From Inia geoffrensis (taxonomy: Eukaryota > Chordata > Mammalia > Artiodactyla > Iniidae), in contig CM070902.1 in assembly GCA_036417435.1 (NCBI GenBank), forward strand, positions 179,247,945 to 179,311,944: 64,000 nucleotides of DNA. The letters are read 5' to 3'. The position numbers were made by a program, and so were the translations under genes. The number at the start of each line of letters is the position of its first letter. Position 1 is the first letter of the stretch. Below the pieces are notes generated by a model, which did not search any database, was not told the DNA's origin, and worked only from the letters and a program-made list of their open reading frames with translations. Positions 33,818-45,176 of the stretch are shown piece after piece.

Positions 33818-34850
33818 GACAGAATAACCCTCACCCCCAAAGTTCTTCATAGTAATTCCCAGAAGCTGAATACATCCCCGTACAGAGAAAAAGACATGTG
33901 GCAGACCTGGTCAATTTAAAGATCTTGGAGGCTGCCGTATGATCCAGCAATCCCACTCCTGCACATATATCCAGAGAAAACCATGATTTGAAAAGATACG
34001 CGCACCCCAATGTTTGCTGCAGCACTATGTACAATAACCAAGACATGGAAACCACCTAAATATCCATTGATAGATGAATGGATAAAGAAGATGTGGTACA
34101 TATATACAATGGAATAGTACTCAGCCATGAAAAAGAAGGAAATAATGCCATTTGCAGCGATACAGATGGACCTAGAGATTATCGTACTAAGTGAAGTAAG
34201 CCAGACAAAGACAAGGATCATATGATGTCACTTATATGTGGATTCTAAAATATGACACAAATGAACTTATCATCTATGAAACAGAAACAGACTCACAGGC
34301 ATAGAAAACAAATTTATGGTTACCAACAGGGAAGTGGCAGAGGGATAAATTAGGAGTTTGGGATTAACTGATACACACTACTATATATAAAACAGATAAA
34401 CAACAAGATCCTACTGTGTAGAATTTATTATCCTGTAATAATAAACCATAATGAAAAGGAATATATATATACATGTATAGGTGTAACTGAATCACCTTGC
34501 TGTACACCTGAAACTAACATGATTTTGTAAATCAACTACACTTCAATTTAAAAAAAAGAGATCTTGAGATGGGGAGCTGACCCTGGGTCATTGGATGGAC
34601 CCAATGTAATCACAAACATCCTTATAAGAGGGCAGCAGGAGGGCCAGTGACAGAGACAGATCTGAAGGTGATGTGCTGCTGGTCCCGAGGTAGAGAACGG
34701 ACCCCAGCCGAGGGGTGCAGGTGGCCTCCAGGACCCAAAACCAGGCAGGGAGCACAGCTCGCCTAGAACCCCCAAAAGGCATGCAGCTTTGCTGACACGA
34801 GAGGTTACCAAAGACTTTCTGACTTTGTAGTTCCTTCTTTTTTTAGTTGG
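33818..34850 (+). mobile_element. MLT1-like LTR (MaLR) split by an L1
   Basis: The left part (33818-33930) reads 'cccagaagctgaatacatcc', '...aaagacatgtggcagac', 'caatttaaagatcttgg'. The right part (from about 34557) continues 'gagatcttgagatggggagc', 'ccaatgtaatcacaaacatcc', 'ttataagagggcagcagg', 'tttgctgacacgag'. Joined in order they follow the text of an MLT1-type LTR on the plus strand. The 3' limit is uncertain. No internal retroviral sequence is attached. Confidence 0.65.
33931..34556 (+). mobile_element. 5'-truncated L1 inside the MLT1-like LTR
   Basis: L1 ORF2 C-terminal and 3' UTR text runs from 'gtatgatccagcaatccc' to 'cttcaatttaaaaaaaag'. The LTR text 'agatcttg' occurs on both sides (around 33920-33928 and 34559-34566), consistent with an imperfect duplication. 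Intact ORFs are absent. Confidence 0.85.
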
Positions 34851-35660
34851 CATCCGACTCTAAAAGGTCCAGATGCCAATTACAGTTCATACAAGGCGGG
34901 GTTCCGTCCCCAACCAGCGATGCCCTGACACCAGCTGGGTGTCCTACAGTTCAGCTCAATCCTGACTCCACCCCATCCCAGGCTAACGCCCCTCCCGCAA
35001 GACGCCCCCCTCCCCTTCAGGTGTCAATCACAAGCTCATGTTGTCACCTGCACTTCTGACCGATTGGCTGTAGATCGGAGGTCCCCATAGCCCCCTCCTC
35101 GGGTCTGATTAAATTGCTAGAGCAGCTCACAGAACTGTGAGAAACATTTTAAGATTGAGATCACTGGTTTATTATAAAAGGATACAACTCAGGAACAGCC
35201 AGATGGAAGAGAGAAACGGGGCAGGGCATGGGGAAGGGTGTAGAGCTTCCGTGCTCTGAGCTCACCTCTCTCTCCATACCCCGATGTGTTCACCAGCCCT
35301 GAAGCTCTCTGGACCCGTCCTTCTGGGTTTTTATGGAGACTTCATTACACAGTCATGACTGGTTGAATCCCTGGCCACTGGCGACGACTCAACCTCCAGC
35401 CCCTCCCCCCCTCCCAGGACTCAGGGGCAGGACTGAAAGCTCCAACCTCCAACCACAGGGCTGGTTCTCTAGGAAACCGGCCCTCATCCTTAGGTGGTCC
35501 AGGGATATTCCATAAGTCACCTCTTGAACATAACAAAAGACACCTCTATCTCACCACTTGAGAAGTTCCTCAGGTTATAGAAGCTCTGTGCCAGAAATGG
35601 GACAAAGACTAAATACAAATGTCTTATTATAAATCACAACATCACAAGAGGATTCCTACA
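34851..35660 (-). mobile_element. Ancient LTR, ERVL-like, antisense
   Basis: The plus strand shows the complement of an old mammalian LTR: 'ctagagcagctcacagaac', 'ggtttattataaaaggatac', 'caggaacagccagatggaag', 'gggtttttatggagacttc' and 'ataacaaaagacacctctatc'. On the minus strand 35168-35173 spells AATAAA, a plausible LTR polyadenylation signal. The family name is not certain (MER21/MLT2-like group considered). It is non-coding. Confidence 0.6.
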
Positions 35661-36389
35661 GACTATTGAACCTTTAGATGTTCTATCATCTGTTACTGTC
35701 ACTCATTTTTATCAGATTTCTCCAGGTTTGGCCAATGGAAACCTGTCACACTGGCTCCTGTGTCATGGTGAGGTCCCCCTTGCACTTAAGTTCTCATCTA
35801 TTTTCTGACACAGCAAAATGCTGCAGGCTCACTTTGTACTTCCCCTGTTACAGATTGGAACCAGATATTTCCCCAGAGAATTCTGATAACTTGTAGTGTG
35901 GAGTGTCATTTAGAAAAAAAAAAAAGACACGGCCATTAGTTGTGCTCAGTCATTGGGTTGTCATTATTTCAAGGCCCTTTAGAGGTCAGGGTTAGCAAAT
36001 AGAGGGTTTTTTTAAATTATTATTTCATACTGATACTTCTAATTATAATCTAATATCACAGTATTCTTTCTTACCTTTCCCATTTTGTATTCTCTCTTTT
36101 ACAATGAGAACTCTGGTGCCCCAAAATATCAATATATGCAGTAATGTTGTCAGTCCTACAACATACACAAAATAGTTTCAAGTTATTACATCTGGACCAT
36201 TACCAACAACATATTAATTAAAAGAAATCTGATAGTTCCTTGCAGTTATTTTTGTCTTTAAACGGAGGGTCCAGTATCACAGCACTGTGCTCAAAAGGTA
36301 TTGTTATTTTTCAGATACCTTAATTTTGTTGTTAATATACTTCCAGTGTCTAATTCCATTCATGTTCAGATTTGAGTATTTCCCCTTCC
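35661..36389. other. Unassigned AT-rich DNA
   Basis: No feature was recognised. A short ORF at 35678-35896 has no known domain. Confidence 0.4.
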
Positions 36390-36830
36390 TTGTTGACCTG
36401 ATTTTATTTTTTGGATATATCAAACAGTAACATGTTTCTAGAATTCAAAGTTACACAAAAGGTTATATTCAGAGAAGTGTCTCTTCCCTCATGCTTCGAA
36501 CACTGTTTCCTTTTCAACTCCACAGGAAAGGCTTAGGTTTTTGTTTGTCCTTTAGTGTTTCTTTTGACAAAAGCAAGCAGGTACATGTTTATGTTCTTAA
36601 AACCCCTGTTTCTTACAGGAAAGTAGAATAGTGTGTATATTCTATGCACTTTACTTATTTACTTAACAAAATATCCTGGAAATCTCTCCATATAAGTTTG
36701 TAGATTGTTCTCATTCTTTTTACAGTTACATTTATTCCACAATGTAGATGTTTGTTTGTTCAGCTAATTGCAGGGTAGGGAATTTTCAACAACTGCAAGT
36801 GTATGATTCTCATTTTCTGTTTTCTTCTTT
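36390..36830 (-). mobile_element. Old L1 fragment, antisense
   Basis: 'cacaggaaaggcttagg', 'ttacttaacaaaatatcctgg', 'ctccatataagtttgtag' and 'tttattccacaatgtagatg' are the complement of the diverged L1 ORF2 end ('...tggaatactatg...'). It has no open frame. Confidence 0.5.
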
Positions 36831-36856
36831 CAACAACTTTGTGTGGATAAAGATTG

Positions 36857-37052
36857 CTTTTTTTTCTCTTTCTTTCTTTCTTTTTCCTTCCTTCCTTCCT
36901 TCCTTCCTTCTTTCTTTCTTTCTTTCTTTTTCCTTCCTTCTTTCCTTCCTTCCTTCCTTCCTTCCTTCCTTCCTTCCTTCCTTCCTTCCCTCCTCCTTCT
37001 TTCCTTCCTTCCTTCCTTCCTTCCTTTCTTTCTTTCTCTTTCTTTCTTTCTT

Positions 37053-37141
<89 letters not shown>

Positions 37142-37165
37142 CTTTCTCTCTTTCTTCTTTCATCT
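36857..37165. repeat. Polypyrimidine tract (TTTC)n/(TTCC)n, about 300 bp
   Basis: An almost pure C/T run made of blocks of TTTC and TTCC tetranucleotides extends to about 37164. It ends in an uninterrupted TTTC block of more than 20 units from about 37064. The long ORFs in all three frames here (Phe/Leu/Ser/Pro on plus, Lys/Arg/Glu on minus) are artefacts of the repeat. Mirror symmetry makes triplex DNA possible. Confidence 0.97.
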
Positions 37166-37666
37166 TGAGTTTCCAGACAGTGACAGAACTTAGAGTTGTT
37201 GACAACATTCCTGCTTTAGAAGCATACACTGTCAGTTCAGGGCAGTGCGGTTTCTTTCAGGGGAGCTTTTTGGATTCAGGGAGGGGCTTGGTGTGCTCAG
37301 CGTTCCCTCTTGCTTCTGCCGCGTCCTTGGCTTCCCCCACTTTCACTCTTTGTTGCTTTCTCGTCTCTCACTGTGTCTTTCCTTTTCCATTTTCTTCCTC
37401 TTCCAGAAAAAATACTCCTCTGGGATTGAAACTTCAGATTTTCAAACTTCCCACACAATTTTTAGAATGCTGTCTATAGCTAGTGCTGTGACCTACCAAG
37501 TCTCAGACTAGTTTTCAGAACTTTTACCATTAATGCAGGATTTTCTCTTTTCTGTGCATTTTCCCCAGACACCACCTACTGTATCTTCTCATTCTTGTAC
37601 GTTGAGTTTGTCAACAGCAAATTGGCACCTACCATCTACCTCTACAAGGATTAAATCATGAGCCAC
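37166..37666. other. Unassigned DNA
   Basis: No repeat or exon was recognised between the polypyrimidine tract and the LTR. Confidence 0.4.
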
Positions 37667-38844
37667 TGCAGGTGCTGACCTTCAACACCCCCTGAAAGGA
37701 GTTCAGGGTTGAGAGCAGGAATGAGGCTCTCTGTGCTCTGGGAAAAACTGGCGGAAAGGGTCTTCAGATGGTTAGATATTTGCAGGAGCTGATTTTATGA
37801 GCCCAGTGCTTGTGTCTCCTCATATCTAGAGAAACACTAAAATAATTTAAGGTGACAGCTGCTCCTTGAGACTAGCAGCAAACTACTGCCAAAACGTGTG
37901 CCTGATTGCACGTCCCCCCTTCACTAGAGTCACGTACATACCGACCTCCCCCTCCCCTCTTCAGAGCTCTCCCTTGAGCTACCCGAGAGGCTGTCTGCCA
38001 GGCTCTCAAGTAGCTCTAGTCCTCCTTCTGCCCCAAATAAAACTGATACAGCCACTATGGAGAACAGTATGGAGGTTCCTTAAAAAACTACAAATAGAAC
38101 TACCAGACGACCCAGCAATCCCACTACTGGGCATATACCCTGAGAAAACCATAATTCAAAAAGAGTCATGTACCACAATGTTCATTGCAGCTCTATTTAC
38201 AATAGCCAGGACATGGAAGCAACCTAGGTGTCCATCATCGGATGAATGGATAAAGAAGATGTGGCACATATACACAATGGAATATTACTCAGCCATAAAA
38301 AGAAACGAAATTGAATTATTTGTAGTGAGGTGGATGGACCTAGAGTCTGTCATACAGAGTGAAGTAAGTCAGAAAGAGAAGGACAAATACCGTATGCTAA
38401 CACATATATATGGAATCTAAGAAAAAAAAATGTCATGAAGAACCTAGGGGTAAGACAGGAATAAAGACACAGACCTACTGGAGAACGGACTTGAGGATAT
38501 GGGGAGGGGGAAGGGTAAGCTGTGACAGAGTGAGAGAGTGGCATGGACATATCTACACTACCAAACGTAAGGTAGATAGCTAGTGGGAAGCAGCTGCATA
38601 GCACAGGGAGATCAGCTTGGTGCTTTGTGACCACCTAGAGGGGTGGGATAGGGAGGGTGGGAGGGAGATGCAAGAGGGAGGCGAGATGGGGATATATGTA
38701 TACGTGTAGCTGATTCACTTTGTTATAAAGCAGAAACTAACACACCATTGTAAAGCAATTATACTCCAATAAAGATTTAAAAAATTAAAAAAAAGAAAAA
38801 CTCAACTCACACCTCTCACGTTGTGCGTTTCTTTTCAGTCAACA
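37667..38844 (+). mobile_element. Cetartiodactyl ERV1-type LTR split by an L1
   Basis: The LTR begins 'tgcaggtgctgaccttcaac' and ends 'gtgcgtttcttttcagtcaaca', giving TG...CA ends. It contains 'gggaaaaactggcgg', 'gagaaacactaaaataattt', 'gagctacccgagaggctgtc' and the polyadenylation signal AATAAA at 38036-38041. The text 'ccccaaataaaact' is cut at about 38044 and resumes as 'aaaactcaactcacacctc' at 38797. No internal retroviral gene adjoins it, so it is a solo LTR. Class ERV1 is a judgement from remembered LTR layout. Confidence 0.65.
38045..38796 (+). mobile_element. 5'-truncated L1 inside the ERV1-type LTR
   Basis: L1 runs from 'gatacagccactatggag' (ORF2 C-terminal part) through its 3' UTR to 'ctccaataaagattt' and an A-rich tail. 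The short repeat aaaact (38039-38044 and 38797-38802) is a minimal candidate duplication. The ORF reading through it (37866-38420) begins in LTR sequence and ends with the ORF2p terminus 'YRMLTHIYGI', so it is a chance fusion. Confidence 0.88.
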
Positions 38845-39029
38845 CTGCCAACTCTGGTTTCATATATTTTAACTCAGAAACCTTAGAAATTTAAATTTCT
38901 ATACTAAACTATACTCAGCTTCAAATGATACAAAGAGCTTGGAAAATTTAACTCTGATTTTCACATTATGGTTATTATGTATTTTAGCTTTATCTTCATT
39001 CTTTGACTCCATGAGACATTGTTTTATAT

Positions 39030-39340
39030 ATTCCATGTTTGTTGAAATATGCCCTCAGATGTACTACTTTGCTTGCTCACCACTGCTTTTTGCATATAAG
39101 ACCTCTCAGTGAGGATTACTTTTCGGGTAGCGAGAGGCTGGAATGTACTCTTTACTTAACGTCTGTTTGTCGCAAAAGTCCTAGTTTTGGTTCACATACA
39201 AATGCCATTAGTTCACTCTCGTGTCCAAAACATAGTTTTGTTGATTATACAATTCCATGTTTGTGGCTATTTTCTTTCAGAATTTTGAAGTAGTATCCAT
39301 TGTCCTCTGGTTTCTATGGAGAAATCGGCTGACAGCCCAA
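39030..39340 (-). mobile_element. Possible old L1 5' region fragment, antisense
   Basis: 'tttctttcagaattttgaag', 'tatccattgtcctctggtttc' and 'ggagaaatcggctgac' resemble the complement of the 5' part of old mammalian L1s. Similarity is short and the call is weak. Confidence 0.35.
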
Positions 39341-39474
39341 TTCTTAGTTCTTGGGCTGTAACTGGTCAGCTCTCTGTGGTTCCTTGCAAGAACTCTGTGT
39401 CTTCCCTGACCTGCCGTTTCACTGCAGTGTGTCTGGGTACCTATAAGCGACAGGATAGGCTGTCAGGGGATCTC

Positions 39475-39665
39475 GGCCTGGCCCTGCTGACACTTGGGAC
39501 TGGATAACTCTTTGGGGTGGAAGCCGCCCCTTATCTTGTAGAAGGATTAGCAGCATCCTTGGTCTCTACCCCATAACAGTCATGCCCATGAAACTGTACC
39601 CAGACATTGACAAATGTCCCCTGGCGGGGCAGAGTCACTCCCCATTGAGAACTGCTCGGCTAGTT
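39475..39665 (+). mobile_element. MER20-like hAT-Charlie relic
   Basis: 'gacacttgggactggataac', 'tagcagcatccttggtctc', 'cccagacattgacaaatgtcc' and the end 'ccattgagaactgctcgg' follow the order of the MER20 non-autonomous hAT element. It is diverged and non-coding. Confidence 0.7.
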
Positions 39666-40099
39666 TAAACAGCATTCACAAAAAAAACCCTTCAAAACAT
39701 ATCAGTAGATTATAACAACGAAGGTTTCCGTCTCATCTATACTACACGTCCATTGGGGCTGCATGGCTTTGCTTCCACGTCTTCACTTGCCTGGGATCCA
39801 GGCTTATAGAGGAGCCTTTATTTAGGGCATTTGCAGGAACCACGGCAAGATGGGAAGGAAAGCCCGACAAAACATACGCCGGCTCTTAACCCTTCAGCTT
39901 GGAAGAGACCCACGTCACTGCTACCTCCATTTCATTAACCAAAGCAAGTTGCATTGCCGAGCTCAATATTAATTGGATGGAAAATATTGCTTCTCCATAG
40001 GAAGGAGCAGGAAAAATTTGGGAATAACAATACAGTCTCACCCAATCTGAATATGCTTTATTTGACCTCTTGAATCTGCAGATTGTCATCTTTGATCAC

Positions 40100-41400
40100 C
40101 TCTAACATACTCTCAGTATAACTTCCAGAGATTTCTCTTTTTGTTGTCCTTCTCTTCTGCAAGTTCAATTAGTGGTATATCAGATTTTCTGAAATGTCTT
40201 TGTATCTTAAACTTTCTTTTTACATATGCTCAATCTTTGTACTGCATTCTAAATAATATCATTAACTATATCTTTCAGTCCATTCACCTTCTCTCTAGCT
40301 AAGTTTAAGAACCTATTCTTCCACTGATTACCCTTAAATATTTATGTGCACATTTGACTTAATAAAGATGCACATTAATCAATATTTCTGTATTAATAAT
40401 AATAATTGGAAGGATTTGATCCTTCTATAGTAAAATTTTCCCAGTAAATGGTTCCTCCTTGTATTTATAATCCCAAATTCTTATTTGTCATCATTAAACT
40501 GTTATTATATTTTCCATATATGGAAACTATATATTTACCTGCATCTTCTTTTTATTTTTTGCTACAGTTTTTTTTCTGTGTCCTGTTTCTCTCCTAATAA
40601 ACTTCATCCTTTCACTCCAGCAAAATTCTATGAGTGACAAAAATTAATGCGTACTTTAAATATATTTATTTTACCCTCACTATTGAAGGATAATTTAGGT
40701 TGATAGTTATTTCCTCTCAGTATTTTCAAGGTCATCTTTTTTTCTTCACTCTATTTTTGCTAATGTGAAATTTACTGTCAAAAATAACTCCTGTGGGCTT
40801 CCCTGGTGGCGCAGTGGTTGAGAGTCCGCCCCCCGATGCAGGGGACACGGGTCCGTGCCCCGGTCCAGGAGGATCCCACATGCCACAGAGCGGCTGGGCC
40901 CGTGAGCCGTGGCCGCTGAGCCTGCGCGTCCAGAGCCTGTGCTCCACAACGGGAGAGGCCACAGTGTTGAGAGGCCCACGTACCACAAAAAAAAAAAAAA
41001 AAAAAAAAATTAAAAACAATAAATAAATAACTCCTGTGATTTCTTGTTTATAATTTGTGATTTATCACTGCTCAATTTAATATATTTATCTTCATTTTTG
41101 TTGTTCTATAATTTTTCTATAATAAATCTCAGTGCCTAGTTAATTATCAGCCCTTCCATTACTTCTATAATCTAAGGAATTATTTACATATCAGCCTGAA
41201 AAAGTTTCCATTATTTCTTCTAATTTTGCTTTTTCTCTGTTTTTGTTTGTTTCTTCTCTTGGAATCCGCATTAAATAAACGTTGCCTCTATCTTAGTCTA
41301 CCCTTTATATCTCAACATTTTAATATTTTCAATCTCTTTTTTGTTTTTGTTTTTTTCTGTGTTCAACCAACTGGAAGAGTAGATCATTTTTCTTTATAAG
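40100..41400 (-). mobile_element. Possible old L1 5' region, antisense, with SINE insertion
   Basis: T-rich text such as 'tcagtccattcaccttctctc', 'ctattgaaggataatttagg' and 'tctcaacattttaatattttc' resembles the complement of old L1 5'/ORF1 sequence. It is interrupted by a CHR SINE at 40796. Divergence is too high for a firm call. Confidence 0.35.
40782..41038 (+). mobile_element. CHR SINE, short form, 14-bp duplication
   Basis: The tRNA-like head begins at 40796, with 'tggcgcagtgg' as A box and 'gggtccgtgcccc' at the B-box position, where GGTTC has mutated to GGTCC. The body ends 'acgtaccac' followed by an A-run and an AAAT-type extension. The duplication aaataactcctgtg lies at 40782-40795 and 41025-41038. 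Confidence 0.93.
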
Positions 41401-42477
41401 GGGAACAGGACATTTTAAAAGATGCTATAAACCAGTACAAATAAATATAGCACAAACTGGTCACTTAAATATATAGAGACTAGGAAGAGTTTTCTGTGTC
41501 GTATAAATGATGAAAAATTCCTCCAATGGCAAGGGACAAAAAAATTCAGTATTTTATGTGAAAATGTAAAAACAAACATTGCAAGACATTAAGTGCAAAT
41601 CGCTTTCAGAGTGAAGTAGATTTGTGCTCTTTTGTTTAAAAAATATATATTCCATGTGATTTTTCTTTAGTTTGTTACAAAAAAAAAAACACCTTTGTAA
41701 TGGTGAGCATAGCAAGAAAGTTTATAAAAAATAGAAATTATCTAACCATATTGTTAAGCTTTGTTATCTTGTATGTAGATTTGTGAATTTCTACCATCCT
41801 CTCAATTATACACCCTGAAATAAAAAAGAAACAGTAGGAAAGTCCATTTCATTCACTCTTACAATAATTCCTGCAATAATCACTATGATTCCAAACTCAG
41901 AGCCAATGTAACTTCGTGTCCACCTGACCTTTACAGCTGTGACATTTCATTGCTCCTTCCCTTTGACCAAGATTCTCATAGGATCAGTCTCAGCTATGCT
42001 GCAGTAGGGTAGCTTTCCTACTAACCAGAATGTGAACAAGTTTAAATCTTTGACCTTCAGACCTGAAAAATAGCAGAAACAAGAAAATTGTCTCTGAACC
42101 AAAAGAAATGAAATCATTACTGGTTAATGCTGTGCACAAGACGTAGAGACACGCTTGAACAGAAGGAAGCCACACCTGGGAAATTCAGTTCAGCCAAAGA
42201 AAACAAAGGTCAATATATTTTATGTAGATATAACACTGACCACTGTAGAGGATTTTCTACTTTACGTGGAATTGTCCCCAAACAAAACTGTCTAAACGCT
42301 CACTCTGTTACTAAGGCTTCCACACATCCACAGTTAGTTCTTCTCTTCCTCAGGATTACCCAAAACAGCAGCAAGTATTTGCTGGGAACTAATGGTGGCC
42401 AAGGTCACAAATTGTTCCTATGCTAAACACACCTGAGTGTGTTTAGAGCAGAAATACCCTTAAAGAAAAAAGAAGAG
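41401..42477. other. Unassigned AT-rich DNA
   Basis: Nothing was recognised. A 99-codon plus-strand ORF (42127-42426) has no known domain. Confidence 0.4.
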
Positions 42478-42908
42478 AAAGATAGACTTCTAGGGGCTTC
42501 CCTGGTGGTGCAGTGGTTGAGAATCCGTGTGCTAATGCAGGGGACGTGGGTTCGAGCCCTGGTCTGGGAAGATCCCACATGCCGCGGAGCAACTTATCCC
42601 ATGCGCCGCAACTACTGATCCTGCGCTCTAGAGCCTGTGAGCCACAACTGCTGAGCCCACGTGCCACAACTACTGGTGCCCACGTGCCTAGAGCCCATGC
42701 TCCGCAACAAGAGAAGCCTCCGCAATGAGAAGCCCGCGCACCGCAACGAAGAGTAGCCCCCGCTCACCGCAACTAGGGAAAGCCCGCGCGCAGCAACGAA
42801 GACCCAACGCAGCCAAAAATTAATTAATTAGTTAGTTAATTTTTTAAAAAAGAAATAGATGACATGGAAAAATGTTAATTAAAAAAAAAAAGAAAAGATA
42901 GACTTCTA
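42478..42908 (+). mobile_element. CHR SINE, long form, with extra 3' sequence inside the duplication
   Basis: A full long-form body runs from 42493 ('ggggcttccctggtggtgc') to 'gacccaacgcagcc' near 42814, with B box GGTTCGAGCCC. It is followed by 'aaaaattaattaattagtta' and about 55 bp of non-SINE text including 'gaaatagatgacatgg', then a second A-run. The perfect duplication aaagatagacttcta (42478-42492 and 42894-42908) encloses both parts, so they appear to have been inserted together. Confidence 0.92.
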
Positions 42909-44594
42909 TATAAAGGACCGTGATATTAATGTGTGTGGATTCCAGAGAGAAGAAGCTTGAAAGAAATTTCTTCACCTTCCTGCAATGTCAAAACAGATAT
43001 TTCCAACTACATGATCCTTTTTCTCTCCTTTCATCTGACGATGGAAAAGGTGACCTTGAATGCACATTAATGATTCGTTTATTCAGAGTTGAACATCAAA
43101 AGACCCTACTTACACTTAGATTGCTTTCACTCCTACAGACTTGGGGAAGATGCAGGTCTTTGGAGCACAGCAAAGAAAGGATATAAGTAAGCATCATTTT
43201 GAAATGATGTTATATGAAAAACTTGTCATTCTTTATTCGGCCATTTGAAAGCCCGAGGTCCTTCTTCTCACTGAAGTTTCCATAGAAATTTTATCTTCTC
43301 CTCCTCTATACCTCTACGAGGACCGGGCTGGTGGTTTCAATGGAAGGCGGGAATAACCCCGATTGGTGGGCTCTAAACAATCGGAGGCGACTCAGAAACA
43401 TGCCCGGAGTCTGTTGCTTCACTGTCTCTGTGCTTCCCTGACTCAAAGAGAAGTGTTCCTGTTTCTGGGCCTTTCTCTGTCTCTCCTGATCACTCTGGCA
43501 GCCTTGGTGAGAAAGACTGACCTTCTTTGTATGGTTTCCTTAATAAATTCTACCAACTGTGGGAATGCAGGAAGCAGCAATCACATTCCACCATCTTAGC
43601 CATCATAAGCATCATCGTGTAGGCAGGAGAAAAATAGGACTTCAGCAAACAGTCCTTTACTGAGCAAAAATATGTCCTGAGAGGACCCCCCTCCTAAACT
43701 GCTCAATTACACTAATACAGGAATTTAAGAAAAACAAAAACATTCACACTGATGACAACATCACTAGAATACGTGACAAATTGTATATTGAAGTTCCCTG
43801 AAGAATGCCGCCTCTCTCGTTTGGCATTTTAAAGCTAGTGCATTCTCAAGTTCCAGATGACAGCTGCAGAGCCAACATTTTAAAGCAATCAGAAAACTCA
43901 TGCTACACAGTGGTCACAGCTGGACCCATCGATCAAACGGCTTTTGCTCCACTGAGGTTCATTCATTGTCAGATAATTAAGCAGTGCATGTTCTGGACTT
44001 GAGAATTTTAGCCAGGGGAGCTAGACTGGGGAAAAAGCAAAAATGTTAAGCTTTCCCTCTTGCTTTAGCCAGAGAGGAAGATTTTTAAAACCTGCATGAT
44101 TCTAGGACATCTCACAGTGTCTGCATTCACAACTGGGCCCTGTAGTTGTTATCAGCAATACTGGTCATCGAGCTGCACAGCATTTGAATGTTGAGGGTTG
44201 AATTAAAATGCTGATATTCACCCTTTTGGAAGCAGAGTGAGAGTCTCTCCTTCCTTCTTGACCAGAGTCCAAACCAAAGTGGAGAAAGAAGCCCATGGTT
44301 CAGTATCTCAGGTATGACTGGCCATCAGTTCCACTATTTGTCCACTTATGGGTGATACATGTCGGTTGAGATGGTTTTCGCTGGATGATACAGAAAACCC
44401 TGATTCTAATGGCTCAGGTTATGGCCTTATTTTTTTAAAGCTGATGTAAAAGCATTTTGAGCCTAAGGGAACTCCAAATTCAGTACAATCAGGGCTTCCG
44501 TTCTACTGCCCCGAGTCTGACTGGGCTCTGCCTTCCTGCTATTTTGCTTTGCTTCACACTACACATGTCAACACCATCTGTGTGCGTGCCTCAG
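42909..44594. other. Unassigned DNA
   Basis: No confident feature. ORFs at 42920-43186, 43363-43599 and 43805-44002 have no known domain or exon signals that I can support. Confidence 0.4.
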
Positions 44595-44880
44595 TTTAAG
44601 TGCCTTAGACATACTTTAATTCATGTCATCCTCATAATAGTCCTACGAGGTAGACCTCTTATGATTCATATTTTTCTCCTGAGGGGACTTGTGATACATA
44701 TTAACTCACCTATCCTCAAAATATTCAACATTACCCATTTTACAGAGAAGGAAAATGAGGAAGAGAGATTGGGCACCTTGCACGAGACTAGGTGGCCAGC
44801 ACGTGGCAGAGCTGGGGATGGAAGCCAGCATCGGACCCCAAAGCCTGTCCTCTTAACCATCAGGCCTTCTAATCTCATCT
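44595..44880 (-). mobile_element. MIR SINE relic, antisense
   Basis: The complement of MIR is recognisable: 'ttaattcatgtcatcctcataatag', 'cattttacagagaaggaaaatgagg', 'gcagagctggggatggaag' and 'cctcttaaccatcagg'. This ancient tRNA-derived SINE covers most of the interval and is diverged. Confidence 0.75.
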
Positions 44881-44953
44881 TTGCAAGACACGAACCGGCA
44901 GCTGCAGAAATTCCCTTCACAGGGGCAGAGCCTAAGGGCAGAGGAGGTGCTCA

Positions 44954-45176
44954 CTCCCTTGTGTTTTGTTTTTTGTTTTGGCGGTACGCGGGCCTCTCCC
45001 TGTCGTGGCCTCTCCCGTTGCGGAGCACAGGCTCCGGACGCGCAGGCTCAGCGGCCATGGCTCACGGGCCCAGCCGCTCCGCGGCATGTGGGATCTCGGG
45101 GCACGAACCCGTGTCCCCCGCGTCGGCAGGCGGACTCTCAACCACTGCGCCACCAGGGAAGCCCTCCCTTATGTTT
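44954..45176 (-). mobile_element. CHR SINE, short form, with internal 8-bp deletion
   Basis: The element reads on the minus strand from 45163 to about 44967. 'gtacgcgggcctctcc' is the complement of the 3' end and 'gccaccagggaagccc' the head. The text 'gggatctcggggcacg' lacks 8 bp just after the B-box region compared with sister copies. The duplication ctcccttgtgttt (44954-44966) and ctcccttatgttt (45164-45176) has one mismatch. The plus-strand ORF 44457-45266 crosses it and is an artefact. Confidence 0.9.

Noticed and set aside
36748..37479. 243-codon plus-strand ORF and its Lys/Arg/Glu-rich minus-strand counterpart
   Set aside because: Both are produced by the TTTC/TTCC repeat. All frames are open because the repeat contains no stop.
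37866..38420. 184-codon ORF ending in an ORF2p-like tail
   Set aside because: A chance fusion of LTR text with the C-terminal end of a truncated L1. It is not a gene.
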